21,532 nucleotides of DNA, from the NCBI GenBank assembly GCA_964457365.1, contig CAYWFP010000069.1, forward strand, positions 1 to 21,532. Reading direction: 5' to 3'. Below are positions 1 to 6,457 of this stretch, piece by piece. The DNA is from CAYWFP01 sp964457365. Lineage in GTDB: Bacteria > Planctomycetota > SZUA-567. The number at the start of each line of letters is the position of its first letter. The first letter of the stretch is position 1. Under the pieces are notes generated by a model, which made no database searches, was not told where the DNA came from, and saw only the letters and a list, made by a program, of their open reading frames with translations. Both the position numbers and the translations under genes were made by a program.

Positions 1-43
1 TCGGTACTACGGAATCGTCCGACTTCCCGCGTTCGTTCATCAT
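1..43 (-). CDS. ltrA: Group II intron reverse transcriptase/maturase, N-terminus only (cut by window edge)
   Basis: Fourteen codons are visible, reading MMNERGKSDDSVVP. This matches the usual opening of bacterial intron-encoded proteins (an NxRGKSDxxxVP-like segment). A GAGGA Shine-Dalgarno sequence sits 9 bases before the first ATG (two ATG codons are adjacent, at 41-43 and 38-40). The reverse transcriptase, maturase and any endonuclease domains are outside the window, so whether the gene is intact cannot be judged. The position immediately 3' of the intron RNA on the same strand is what is expected for an ORF in intron domain IV. Confidence 0.65.
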   Translation of the reverse strand, partial: MMNERGKSDDSVVP

Positions 44-403
44 AAGCGTACGTCCTCGGACTTTCTCATGCGGCCTGCTCCACCATCCGGGACAGGCAAA
101 CGCGGGATCTCCCGGCTTCCGCGCAGGTTGCTTCCGAACATGCACGAGGTCTCTGACCGCGCGGGGTCCGGAAGCGTCTCGCGCTGGCGACGCGCCGGAT
201 GTGGCCTTCCGCCTTCCTCCACGGCGTCGGCGCCCCGAAGCAAGTTCCTTTCGCGGCTCAATACCCGGCCTACGCGTTCCCCTGTCAACGCTTCCCCACG
301 CCCTCTCGGGTCGTCGAGGCATGACTCGGGGCCGTCGTGGCTCGCTACGCCTTCGACGTATGAAACTCGCATTCACTACAACCTGCCGCTTAGACCGGCG
401 CTT
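1..403 (-). mobile_element. Group II intron, 5' ribozyme portion (partial)
   Basis: Read on the minus strand, this stretch has the look of the structured RNA upstream of LtrA-type intron proteins: the conserved-looking block GGCCCCGAGTCATG (complement of 320-333), then a GGGGAACGCGTAGGCCGG block (complement of about 265-282), ending just before a short ORF that starts like a group II intron reverse transcriptase. Long open frames on both strands here have no protein character, as expected for a GC-rich ribozyme. The catalytic domains V and VI and most of the ORF would lie beyond position 1. No canonical GUGYG 5' end is visible; the RNA similarity fades near 397-403, so the left boundary is approximate and the 5' end may be degenerate. 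The identification rests on remembered similarity of RNA and ORF, not on a covariance search. Confidence 0.7.
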
Positions 404-418
404 TCGAAAGGATAAGCC

Positions 419-1837
419 ATGCCATCGACGCAGCCGGACGTCCTCTTCATCCTCTGCGACCAGTACCGCTGGGACTGCCTCGCGGGGCATCCGGTGGCGG
501 AGACGCCGAACCTCGACCAGCTCGCCGCCCGCGGCACGCGCTTCACCGCCGCCTACTCCTCCTGCCCGAGTTGCATCGCCGCGCGCGCGTCGATCTTCAC
601 CGGGCTCCACCCGACCAACCACGGCCGCCTCGGCTATTACGACAAGGTGCCGTGGAACTACGAGCACATGCTCGCCGAGGTCTTGCGCGGCGGCGGCTAC
701 CAGACCCACTGCGTCGGCAAGACGCATTTCTACCCGCAGCGCAAGCACTGCGGCTTCGAGTCGCTGGATTCGTACGAGGGCGAACAGAATCTCGACGGCG
801 ACTACGTCAGCGATTATCACGAATGGCTGCGCGAGAAGACGAACGGCCGGCTGCGCGACCGAGACACCGGCCTCGACGGCAACTCCTGGGTGGCGCGGCC
901 GAGCGCGCTGCCGGAGGAGCTGCACAACAACACCTGGGTCGTCACCAAGGCGATGGAGTTCGTCCGCCGCCGCGACAAGACGCGGCCGTTCTTCCTCAAC
1001 GTCAGCTTCCACCGCCCGCACCCGCCGATCGATCCGCCGGAGGTCTTCTGGAACATGTACCGCGACGTCGAACTGCCGCCGTTGCCGGCGGGCGACTGGG
1101 CGCCAATGCACGACAAACCCGTCGGCGACGTCAACGCCTGGGAGGGTCGGCTGACCCCGCGCCGGCTCGAGCTGGCCCGACGCGGCTATTACGCCCAGAT
1201 CGCGCACATCGACAACCAGATCGGCCGGCTGCTGCTGTCGCTGCGCAGCCGCCGCGGCGACCGGCCGCTGGCGATCGTCTTCACCGCCGACCACGGCGAG
1301 ATGCTGGGCGATCATCACCTCTTCCGCAAGACCTACGCCTACCAGGGCTCGGCCGGGGTGCCGCTCCTGATCCAGGCGCCCGGCTGCGAGGGCGGAGGCG
1401 TCTGCGAAACGGCCGCCGTGCTGGAAGACCTGTACCCGACGATTCTTTCCATCGCCGGCGTCAAGCCGCCGCGCCCGGCGGACGGCGTGGACCTGCTGCC
1501 GCTATGCCGCGGGGAGGGTATCCGCCGCGTCCATGTCCACGGCGAACACTCCGCCTGCTACGACCCGGAGGAAGCGATGCAGTTCATGACCGACGGGAGG
1601 GAGAAATACATCTGGTTCACCCGGAGCGGCCGCGAGCAGTTGTTCGACCTGGCTGCGGACCCGGAGGAATGCCATGACCTCGCGCCCGATCCGGCCGCCC
1701 GCGAACGACTGGAAGCGTGGCGAACGCGGATGATCGCCCGGCTCTCCGAGCGCACCGAGGACAGCTTGAGCGACGGCGAGAAGCTCATTCCCGGCACGCT
1801 GCTGCCGGCGGTGCGGCCGAGGCTGATGGAGTTCTAA
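419..1837 (+). CDS. Type I sulfatase (formylglycine-dependent arylsulfatase family)
   Basis: The 472-residue protein hydrolyses sulfate esters by family assignment; the substrate is unknown. The sulfatase signature C-x-A-x-R is at Cys52-Arg56 (CIAAR), where Cys52 would be converted to formylglycine. Metal and sulfate ligands are visible: Asp14-Gln15 near the N-terminus, Lys100-x-His102, the HRPHPP segment at 197-202, Asp290-His291 in TADHGEMLGDHH, and Lys303. The C-terminal FDLAADPEECHDLA segment is the usual sulfatase subdomain. No signal peptide is present: the protein begins directly with the first beta strand, so it is probably cytoplasmic. An AAAGGA ribosome-binding site lies 7 bases before the ATG. 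The upstream region is occupied by an antisense intron and shows no promoter. It converges with trpC, the stop codons overlapping by 3 bases. Anaerobic maturation would need a partner enzyme not seen here. Confidence 0.92.
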   Translation: MPSTQPDVLFILCDQYRWDCLAGHPVAETPNLDQLAARGTRFTAAYSSCPSCIAARASIFTGLHPTNHGRLGYYDKVPWNYEHMLAEVLRGGGYQTHCVGKTHFYPQRKHCGFESLDSYEGEQNLDGDYVSDYHEWLREKTNGRLRDRDTGLDGNSWVARPSALPEELHNNTWVVTKAMEFVRRRDKTRPFFLNVSFHRPHPPIDPPEVFWNMYRDVELPPLPAGDWAPMHDKPVGDVNAWEGRLTPRRLELARRGYYAQIAHIDNQIGRLLLSLRSRRGDRPLAIVFTADHGEMLGDHHLFRKTYAYQGSAGVPLLIQAPGCEGGGVCETAAVLEDLYPTILSIAGVKPPRPADGVDLLPLCRGEGIRRVHVHGEHSACYDPEEAMQFMTDGREKYIWFTRSGREQLFDLAADPEECHDLAPDPAARERLEAWRTRMIARLSERTEDSLSDGEKLIPGTLLPAVRPRLMEF

Positions 1838-2640
1838 AGGTCGCGCAATGTTCGCAGCGCCTGCGCGATATCACGCTGCCGCATGAGATGCTCGCCGACG
1901 AGGACGGCGGCGACGCCGTGCGCGGCCAGCTCGCGCAGTTGCGCCGGCGATTCGATCCCGCTCTCGGCCACCAACGGGATCGCCGGCGGAATCCTCTGCC
2001 GGAGTCGCAGCGTCGTCTCCAGGTCGACGACGAAGGTGTCGAGGTCACGATTGTTCACGCCCAGCAAATGCGGCGAGAGCGGCAGCGCCTTCTCCAGGTC
2101 CGCCTCGTCGTGCACCTCCAGCAGCACCGTCAGCCGCAGATCCACCGCGCGCGCGTACAGTTCCGCCAGTTCTTCCTTCAGCAGCATCCGCGCGATGAGG
2201 AGCACCGCGTCAGCACCGTGCGCGCACGCCTCGTAGAGCTGCGCCGGGTGGACGATGAAATCCTTGCACAGCACCGGCAGGCCCGAAACCGCGTGCACCC
2301 GCGGCAGGTAATCGAGGCTGCCCTGGAAATACTCGACGTCGGTGAGGCACGACAACGCCGCCGCCCCGCCCTCCTTGTACGCCCTGGCGATAGCCTCGGG
2401 ATCGAAGTCCTCGCGGATGACGCCTTTCGACGGCGAGGCCTTCTTGACCTCGGCGATGACGTCGGGCATCTCGCCCGCCGCGGCGACGGCGGCGAGAAAG
2501 TCGCGCGGCGGATCGGTGCGCAAGCGCTCGTTCGCAACGCGTTCGAGTTCCACGAGGGTTGTTCGGGCCAGCAGCGCCTCCACCTCGGCGTCCTTGGTCG
2601 CGCGGATTTTATTCAATATGTGCGGAAGCGGGCGGGTCAT
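1834..2640 (-). CDS. trpC: Indole-3-glycerol-phosphate synthase
   Basis: This 268-residue protein is a monofunctional TIM-barrel enzyme that closes the indole ring in tryptophan biosynthesis, converting carboxyphenylaminodeoxyribulose phosphate to indoleglycerol phosphate. Clear motifs: AEVKKASPSKG at 63-73, with the catalytic Glu64 and Lys66; LTDVEYFQGS; LCKDFI; GVNNRDL; and the phosphate-binding AESGI and VGEHLM segments near the C-terminus. The length is normal for the family. The ATG overlaps the TGA of the upstream small membrane protein (ATGA, 2637-2640), so translation is probably coupled to that gene and to cysS. No other trp genes are nearby, so this is a scattered trp gene. Its end runs 3 bases into the convergent sulfatase gene, leaving no room for a conventional terminator between them. 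Confidence 0.96.
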   Translation of the reverse strand: MTRPLPHILNKIRATKDAEVEALLARTTLVELERVANERLRTDPPRDFLAAVAAAGEMPDVIAEVKKASPSKGVIREDFDPEAIARAYKEGGAAALSCLTDVEYFQGSLDYLPRVHAVSGLPVLCKDFIVHPAQLYEACAHGADAVLLIARMLLKEELAELYARAVDLRLTVLLEVHDEADLEKALPLSPHLLGVNNRDLDTFVVDLETTLRLRQRIPPAIPLVAESGIESPAQLRELAAHGVAAVLVGEHLMRQRDIAQALRTLRDL

Positions 2641-2924
2641 GCCGTTTTGCTATCCAGATACAGATAAAATGCGATCACGAACAGAGAGAACGAGAGGGCA
2701 AAAAAGACATGCCCGGAAACCAGCGCGAAGATTATCAAAGGCCCCGGCAACGGTCCCGAGCCACCTCGATTAATATCAATCAGCCAGCCTTTCTCTTCCG
2801 GGAGGAACATCGCCACCACCGGTACGCCCAGGCACAACGCCCATGCCAGCCATTGGCATACACAGGCCACAACCAGCGTCGCCACCAGCGGATACCACGG
2901 ACAGCGCTTCACTTCACCGTCCAT
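2637..2924 (-). CDS. Small membrane protein of unknown function
   Basis: This is a 95-residue hydrophobic protein that I do not recognise. The start is ATG at 2922-2924, reading MDGEVKRCPWYPLVATL; it overlaps the end of cysS by 16 bases, and its TGA overlaps the ATG of trpC. Two long hydrophobic stretches are visible, at residues about 11-41 (containing three Cys: positions 21, 23 and 31) and about 61-90 (rich in Phe). Between them is a polar loop, LPEEKGWLIDINRGGSG. Three or four membrane helices are possible. The tight coupling on both sides argues that it is a real gene co-translated with cysS and trpC rather than a chance frame. Its function is unknown. Confidence 0.65.
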   Translation of the reverse strand: MDGEVKRCPWYPLVATLVVACVCQWLAWALCLGVPVVAMFLPEEKGWLIDINRGGSGPLPGPLIIFALVSGHVFFALSFSLFVIAFYLYLDSKTA

Positions 2925-4345
2925 GTCGTCTCGCCGCCGCGGTCGTTGAGCTCGACGCCGATGGCATTCAGTTCGCCGCGGATGCGGTCGCCGAGCGCGA
3001 AGTTCTTCTCCTTGCGCGCCTCCGCGCGCAGCGTCACCAGGAGCTTCACCAACTCGTCGGTTTTGCCGCCGCCCGCGGCCGGGCGCGTCAGCGGCAGGCC
3101 CAGCACGTTCAACAGCCGGTACAGCGTTTTCAACGCCACCGCGCACCCGGCAGGGCCGGCGGTTTCCGCCATGGCGTTGGCCTTGCCCACCAGCTCGTGC
3201 AGCACCGCCAGCGCCTGCGGCGTGTTGAAGTCGTCGTCCATCGCCGCGCGGAAGGCCGCTTCCTGCCGTTCGGCAATCGCGCCCAACTCGCCCGGATCGC
3301 CCGCGGCTTCCTTGAAACCGCCCTCGCCCAGAACGCGCGTCAGCGTCTCGGCGCAGGTATAGACCCGGTCGAGTCCGGCCGTCGCCTGCTGCAGCAGGTC
3401 CGGCTTGTAGAGAAGCGGCCCGCGGTAGTGCGTGCCCAGAATCCAGAGCCGCAAGGCCGCCGGCGGCGCGAGCTTGAACGCCTCCCGGAGCCAGAAGGCG
3501 TTGCCCTTGGACTTGCCCATCTTCTCCGCCTCGTCCTCCTTGCCGACGGTGATGAAGCCGTTGTGCAGCCAGTAGCGGACGAAGGTCTTCCTGGAATACG
3601 CCTCCGACTGGGCCAGCTCGTTCTCGTGATGCGGAAAGGTCAGGTCCGACCCGCCGCCGTGGATATCCAGCGCCATATCGCAGTACTTCCCGGCCATCGC
3701 GGAGCACTCGATATGCCAGCCCGGCCGGCCCTTGCCCCACGGCGAATCCCACTCGGGCTCGCCGGGCTTGGAGAACTTCCAGAGCGCGAAGTCCTGCGGG
3801 TTGCGCTTCTCCGGGTCGGCCTCGACGCGGTGCTCGGTGGTCTCGTCGTCCCGCTTCTTCCCCGAAAGCCGGCCGTAGTCGGCGAATGTGGAAACGTCGA
3901 ACCACACCCCGCGCGAGGTGACGTAGGCGGCGCCCTTCGCCTCGAGCCCGCGGATCAGCTCGATCATCTCGGCGATGTGCTCGGTGGCCTTCGGGCGCAG
4001 CGTCGGCGCGCGTACGCCCAGCGCGGCCATGTCCCGCTCGTACTCGTCCTGGTAGCGCGAGGCGATAAAGGCGCAATCGACGCCCAGTTCATTGGCGCGT
4101 TTGATGATCTTGTCGTCGATATCGGTGATGTTGCTGATGAAGAGGACCGCGTAGCCGCGACACTCCAGATAGCGGCGGATCGTGTCGAAGACCACCGCCG
4201 GCCGCGCGTGGCCGATGTGGCAGGAGTCGTACACCGTCGGCCCGCAGACGTACATGCGCACCTTCCCCGGCGCGATCGTCCGCAGCGGCACCTTCGCGCG
4301 CTTCTCGGTGGAGTAGACCGTGACTTCGGACGTATTCTCGCTCAT
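2909..4345 (-). CDS. cysS: Cysteinyl-tRNA synthetase
   Basis: This class I aminoacyl-tRNA synthetase charges tRNA-Cys in the cytoplasm. From the chosen ATG it has 478 residues, close to the usual 460-480. Visible motifs: MYVCGPTVYD at 31-40 with the zinc-ligand Cys34, HIGH at 43-46, the second zinc site including Cys214 (GWHIECSAM) and His239 (FPHHENE), and the KMSKS loop as KMGKS at 275-279. The Gly in place of the first Ser is a mild variation. The start at 4345 was preferred over upstream in-frame starts because GGGAAGGAG lies 11 bases before it and the residues begin the family fold. Upstream is a promoter, TTGATT-N17-TATAGT. The 3' end overlaps the small membrane protein gene by 16 bases. 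Confidence 0.96.
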   Translation of the reverse strand: MSENTSEVTVYSTEKRAKVPLRTIAPGKVRMYVCGPTVYDSCHIGHARPAVVFDTIRRYLECRGYAVLFISNITDIDDKIIKRANELGVDCAFIASRYQDEYERDMAALGVRAPTLRPKATEHIAEMIELIRGLEAKGAAYVTSRGVWFDVSTFADYGRLSGKKRDDETTEHRVEADPEKRNPQDFALWKFSKPGEPEWDSPWGKGRPGWHIECSAMAGKYCDMALDIHGGGSDLTFPHHENELAQSEAYSRKTFVRYWLHNGFITVGKEDEAEKMGKSKGNAFWLREAFKLAPPAALRLWILGTHYRGPLLYKPDLLQQATAGLDRVYTCAETLTRVLGEGGFKEAAGDPGELGAIAERQEAAFRAAMDDDFNTPQALAVLHELVGKANAMAETAGPAGCAVALKTLYRLLNVLGLPLTRPAAGGGKTDELVKLLVTLRAEARKEKNFALGDRIRGELNAIGVELNDRGGETTWTVK

Positions 4346-4388
4346 CGTTGCGGCAGCTCCTTCCCGGTTCCTTCGGACGATTCGCCCA

Positions 4389-4417
4389 ACTATAAGGCGC
4401 ACGCGCGGAGAAATCAA
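4389..4417 (-). promoter_or_regulatory. Sigma70-type promoter for cysS
   Basis: On the minus strand TTGATT (4417-4412) is followed, after exactly 17 bases, by TATAGT (4394-4389). This is a good match to the housekeeping consensus and is correctly placed about 40 bases upstream of the cysS start codon. It sits back to back with the arfB promoter. Confidence 0.6.
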
Positions 4418-4427
4418 CAACTTGCGC

Positions 4428-4457
4428 TTGCCCGCGCCCCGGGGCTGTGCCTACAAT
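4428..4457 (+). promoter_or_regulatory. Sigma70-type promoter for arfB, giving a near-leaderless start
   Basis: TTGCCC (4428-4433) and TACAAT (4452-4457) are separated by 18 bases. The predicted transcription start, about 7 bases after the -10 box, falls at or next to the arfB ATG at 4465. No Shine-Dalgarno sequence is present between the -10 box and the ATG. Confidence 0.5.
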
Positions 4458-4464
4458 AGCCGGC

Positions 4465-4902
4465 ATGATCGAGATCGACGCGCGGACGACCATCCCCGCG
4501 CACGAACTCTGGTACGAGTTCTCGCACGCCTCCGGCCCGGGCGGCCAGCACGTCAACAAAGCGTCGACGCGCGCGAGCCTCTGCTTCGCCCCGGCCCGCA
4601 GCGGCGCGCTGAGCGATTCGCAGAAGCAGCGGATCTGCCAGCGCCTGCGCCCGCGCCTCAGCCGCGAGGGCGTGCTGCGGGTGGACTGCGACGAGACGCG
4701 CAGCCAGGCCCGCAACCGGGAGATCGCGCGCGCGCGCCTGCGGGAGCTGCTGCAGAACGCGCTGCGCCGCCAGAAGAAACGCAGGCCCACGCGGCCCTCG
4801 CGCGGCGCGGTCGAGCGGCGGCTGGACGAGAAGCATCATCGCGGGCAGATCAAGCGCAAGCGGCGACGGATCAACCGGCGCAACCTCGACGAGGACGTCT
4901 GA
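4465..4902 (+). CDS. arfB: Peptidyl-tRNA hydrolase ArfB (YaeJ-type ribosome rescue factor)
   Basis: This 145-residue protein releases peptides from ribosomes stalled on mRNAs lacking a stop codon. The release-factor GGQ motif is at 26-28 within SGPGGQHVNKAST, where Gln28 positions the hydrolytic water. The C-terminal third is strongly basic (QKKRRPTRPSRGAVERRLDEK and on to the end), matching the tail that threads into the mRNA entry channel in this family. It has no codon-recognition domain, so it is not a full release factor. I chose ATG 4465 because the alternative GTG at 4447 lies between the -35 and -10 elements. The absence of a Shine-Dalgarno sequence fits a leaderless transcript. The stop overlaps the next ATG by one base (TGATG), suggesting co-translation with the methyltransferase. 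Confidence 0.9.
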   Translation: MIEIDARTTIPAHELWYEFSHASGPGGQHVNKASTRASLCFAPARSGALSDSQKQRICQRLRPRLSREGVLRVDCDETRSQARNREIARARLRELLQNALRRQKKRRPTRPSRGAVERRLDEKHHRGQIKRKRRRINRRNLDEDV

Positions 4903-5678
4903 TGCCCGGGCCCGACCTGCTGGACGACCACCTCCATCCGACCGTGCGCGACTACGTCAACTCCGCGCCGATCGCGACCCAGTACGACACCTACTTCGCC
5001 GACTGCGAGCTCTTCCGCTACGACTGCACGTTTATCGAGAAACACCTGCGGCCGCCCGGGCCCGTCCTCGACGTCGGCTGCGGCACCGGGCGCCACGTGG
5101 CCCACTTCGCCGAGCGGGGCTTCACGGTGGTGGGGCTGGACCTGAGCCCGCACATGCTGCTCGTGGCCCGGGCGAACCTGCTCGCGCGGCGGCAACCGCG
5201 GCGGCTGGTGCAGGCCAACTTCTTCCACCTCCCGTTCAAACCCGGAGTCCGTTTTCAGGGGATCCTGCTCATGTTCAGCACCCTCGGCCTGATTCACAAC
5301 CGCGCGCTGCGGGCGGAGCTGCTGGGCATGCTGCGCGGATTTCTCGCGCCCAAAGGAAAGCTGATCCTTCACGTGCATAACCGCCTCTACCGCAAAAGCC
5401 CGCTGCTGGACCGTTTCGCCGAATCGGTACGCGCGCGGCTGGGCCTGACCGAGCCGGGCGACAGGCTGATGCATAAGTACAGAGGAGCCATGGATTTATA
5501 TCTGCACACCTTCGACATGAACGAGATGTCGGCCCTCTTCGACCAGAGCGGCCTGCGCCTCTGCTCGCTGGTGGCGCTAAACGATCACCGCAACGGCCCG
5601 TACACCGGGAAGAATCCGCGCACCAGCGCCAACGGCTTTCTCATGGCCGCCGTTTCTTCCGATCATGATTTTCCTTGA
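4902..5678 (+). CDS. Class I SAM-dependent methyltransferase
   Basis: This is a 258-residue cytoplasmic methyltransferase of unknown substrate. The SAM-binding motif I is VLDVGCGTGRH at 55-65, followed by motif II ending in the ribose-binding acidic residue Asp80 (TVVGLDLSPHML). A motif-III-like segment, NFFHLPF, follows around 105-111, then the helix-strand FLAPKGKLILHVHN typical of the Rossmann-like fold. The C-terminal part (NDHRNGPYTGKNPRTSANGF) is probably the substrate region. It is coupled to arfB by a TGATG overlap, which may hint at a role linked to translation, but the sequence does not prove one. The stop codon lies inside the -35 box of the downstream cold-shock gene promoter. Confidence 0.88.
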   Translation: MPGPDLLDDHLHPTVRDYVNSAPIATQYDTYFADCELFRYDCTFIEKHLRPPGPVLDVGCGTGRHVAHFAERGFTVVGLDLSPHMLLVARANLLARRQPRRLVQANFFHLPFKPGVRFQGILLMFSTLGLIHNRALRAELLGMLRGFLAPKGKLILHVHNRLYRKSPLLDRFAESVRARLGLTEPGDRLMHKYRGAMDLYLHTFDMNEMSALFDQSGLRLCSLVALNDHRNGPYTGKNPRTSANGFLMAAVSSDHDFP

Positions 5679-5704
5679 CAGCGGCGGCGGTTCCGACCAT
5701 GATT
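5657..5704 (+). repeat. Near-perfect direct repeat of a 14-mer around the cold-shock promoter
   Basis: TTCCGATCATGATT (5657-5670) recurs as TTCCGACCATGATT (5691-5704), 13 of 14 bases identical and 34 bases apart. The second copy covers the -10 box of the predicted csp promoter, and the first lies at the end of the methyltransferase gene, just before the -35 box. It could be a paired operator or a chance or duplication event. Confidence 0.4.
5675..5703 (+). promoter_or_regulatory. Sigma70-type promoter for the cold-shock gene
   Basis: TTGACA (5675-5680) is a perfect -35 element, followed after 17 bases by CATGAT (5698-5703; 4 of 6 matches). The transcript would begin near 5710 and carry a leader of about 60 bases if translation begins at 5772. 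Such leaders are common on cold-shock mRNAs. Confidence 0.5.
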
Positions 5705-5771
5705 GTCGCATTCCGATAGTGGAGCGTCCGGTCAAATCGTGATGCCACGTACCTTCCCGACCTTGTCCGAG

Positions 5772-6011
5772 ATGAACGAAACGTCACAGACCGGTTTGAT
5801 CAAATGGTTCAGCCCCTCGAAGGGCTACGGTTTCATTACCCTGGAGGACGGGAACGACGTCTTCATTCACCATACCGGCCTGGACAAGGATCAGGACCGT
5901 CGGCTGTTTCCCGGCGACAAGGTGACCTTCACCCTGATCAACGGCGAGAAGGGGCTCAAGGCCACCGGCATGCGGCGCATCGCCCGCGCCGACGGACAGC
6001 CCGAAACGTAG
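5772..6011 (+). CDS. Cold-shock domain protein
   Basis: A 79-residue single-domain OB-fold protein that binds single-stranded nucleic acid, probably an RNA chaperone. It opens with TGLIKWFSPSKGYGFI, which includes the RNP-1 motif KGYGFI, followed by the RNP-2 motif DVFIHH at 29-34 and the usual FPGDKVTF turn. The start is uncertain. ATG 5772 gives a standard csp length, but no strong Shine-Dalgarno precedes it; ATG 5742 and a TTG at 5703 are in frame and would add a short, unconserved extension. A good promoter lies at 5675-5703. The omega-like subunit gene follows 107 bases later. Confidence 0.9.
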   Translation: MNETSQTGLIKWFSPSKGYGFITLEDGNDVFIHHTGLDKDQDRRLFPGDKVTFTLINGEKGLKATGMRRIARADGQPET

Positions 6012-6083
6012 ACGATGCCGCCCGTGCCGGGATGGCGAAGAACAACGGGCAATCTTCGCGCGCGCCGAGAACCGCCAGGGCGC

Positions 6084-6100
6084 GCCGGGCGTTGCCCGGC
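6084..6100 (+). other. Perfect short hairpin upstream of the omega-like gene
   Basis: GCCGGGC-GTT-GCCCGGC forms a 7-bp, all-GC stem with a 3-base loop, ending 5 bases before the AGAGGAG ribosome-binding site of the next gene. There is no T-tract after it, so it is not a standard intrinsic terminator. It could stabilise the 3' end of the csp message or influence translation of the next gene. Confidence 0.45.
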
Positions 6101-6118
6101 ATCAGAGGAGAACGAAAC

Positions 6119-6394
6119 GTGCACGGATCCGAATCGACGACCCATATCCACCTCGACCGCCTCGCCGAGAAGGTCGGCGGCCGTTACCGGTTGACCAAGC
6201 TCATCTCCGAGCGCATGCGCCAGCTCAACGGCGGCGCGCCGCTGCTGGTGGATTTGAGGCCGCATGAGCGGCTTATCTCCGCCGTCTGCCGCGAGGTGGA
6301 GGAAGGGCTGATCTCGCTGGATGTGCCGGAACTGGCCGACGTCGCCGAGCAGGCCGAGTTCGACGTCCTCGGCATCGAGGGTGGCAGCGAGTAG
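6119..6394 (+). CDS. rpoZ: DNA-directed RNA polymerase omega subunit-like protein
   Basis: A 91-residue protein resembling omega, the small subunit that helps fold and assemble beta' in RNA polymerase. The family-like core is RLAEKVGGRYRLTKLISERM, followed by RQLNGGAPLLVDL and a helical EVEEGLISL segment. The GTG start at 6119 is chosen because GAGGAG lies 8 bases upstream and it leaves a normal omega length. An in-frame ATG at 6032 would add 29 Arg/Ala-rich residues without family character. A terminator follows at 6415-6444. The similarity is moderate and based on pattern recognition, so the symbol is tentative. Confidence 0.75.
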   Translation: MHGSESTTHIHLDRLAEKVGGRYRLTKLISERMRQLNGGAPLLVDLRPHERLISAVCREVEEGLISLDVPELADVAEQAEFDVLGIEGGSE

Positions 6395-6414
6395 ACCGCC
6401 CGATCCGCGTTTCC

Positions 6415-6444
6415 CGGCCGTCGCGCACCGACGGCCGTTTTTTT
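6415..6444 (+). terminator. Intrinsic terminator after rpoZ
   Basis: An 8-bp GC-rich stem, CGGCCGTC (6415-6422) with GACGGCCG (6430-6437), encloses a 7-base loop and is followed immediately by seven T residues (6438-6444). It lies 21 bases after the rpoZ stop and directly before the next gene. Confidence 0.85.
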
Positions 6445-6457
6445 ATGAACGGACAGC

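Noticed and set aside
40..415. Open frames on both strands (40-372 minus and 68-415 plus) that could be called hypothetical proteins
   Set aside because: They lie inside the group II intron RNA, have Arg/Pro-rich composition without domains, and are a known source of false annotations in GC-rich introns.
2843..4459. A 538-residue frame antisense to cysS
   Set aside because: Shadow frame of a clear gene in GC-rich DNA; composition typical of antisense third-position bias and no recognisable motif.
6084..6100. Reading the GCCGGGC hairpin as the terminator of the cold-shock gene
   Set aside because: No T-tract follows it; kept only as a hairpin of unknown role.
6032..6118. N-terminal extension of the omega-like protein from ATG 6032
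   Set aside because: No ribosome-binding site before it, Arg/Ala-rich low-complexity translation, and a GC hairpin plus a good GAGGAG site favour the GTG at 6119.
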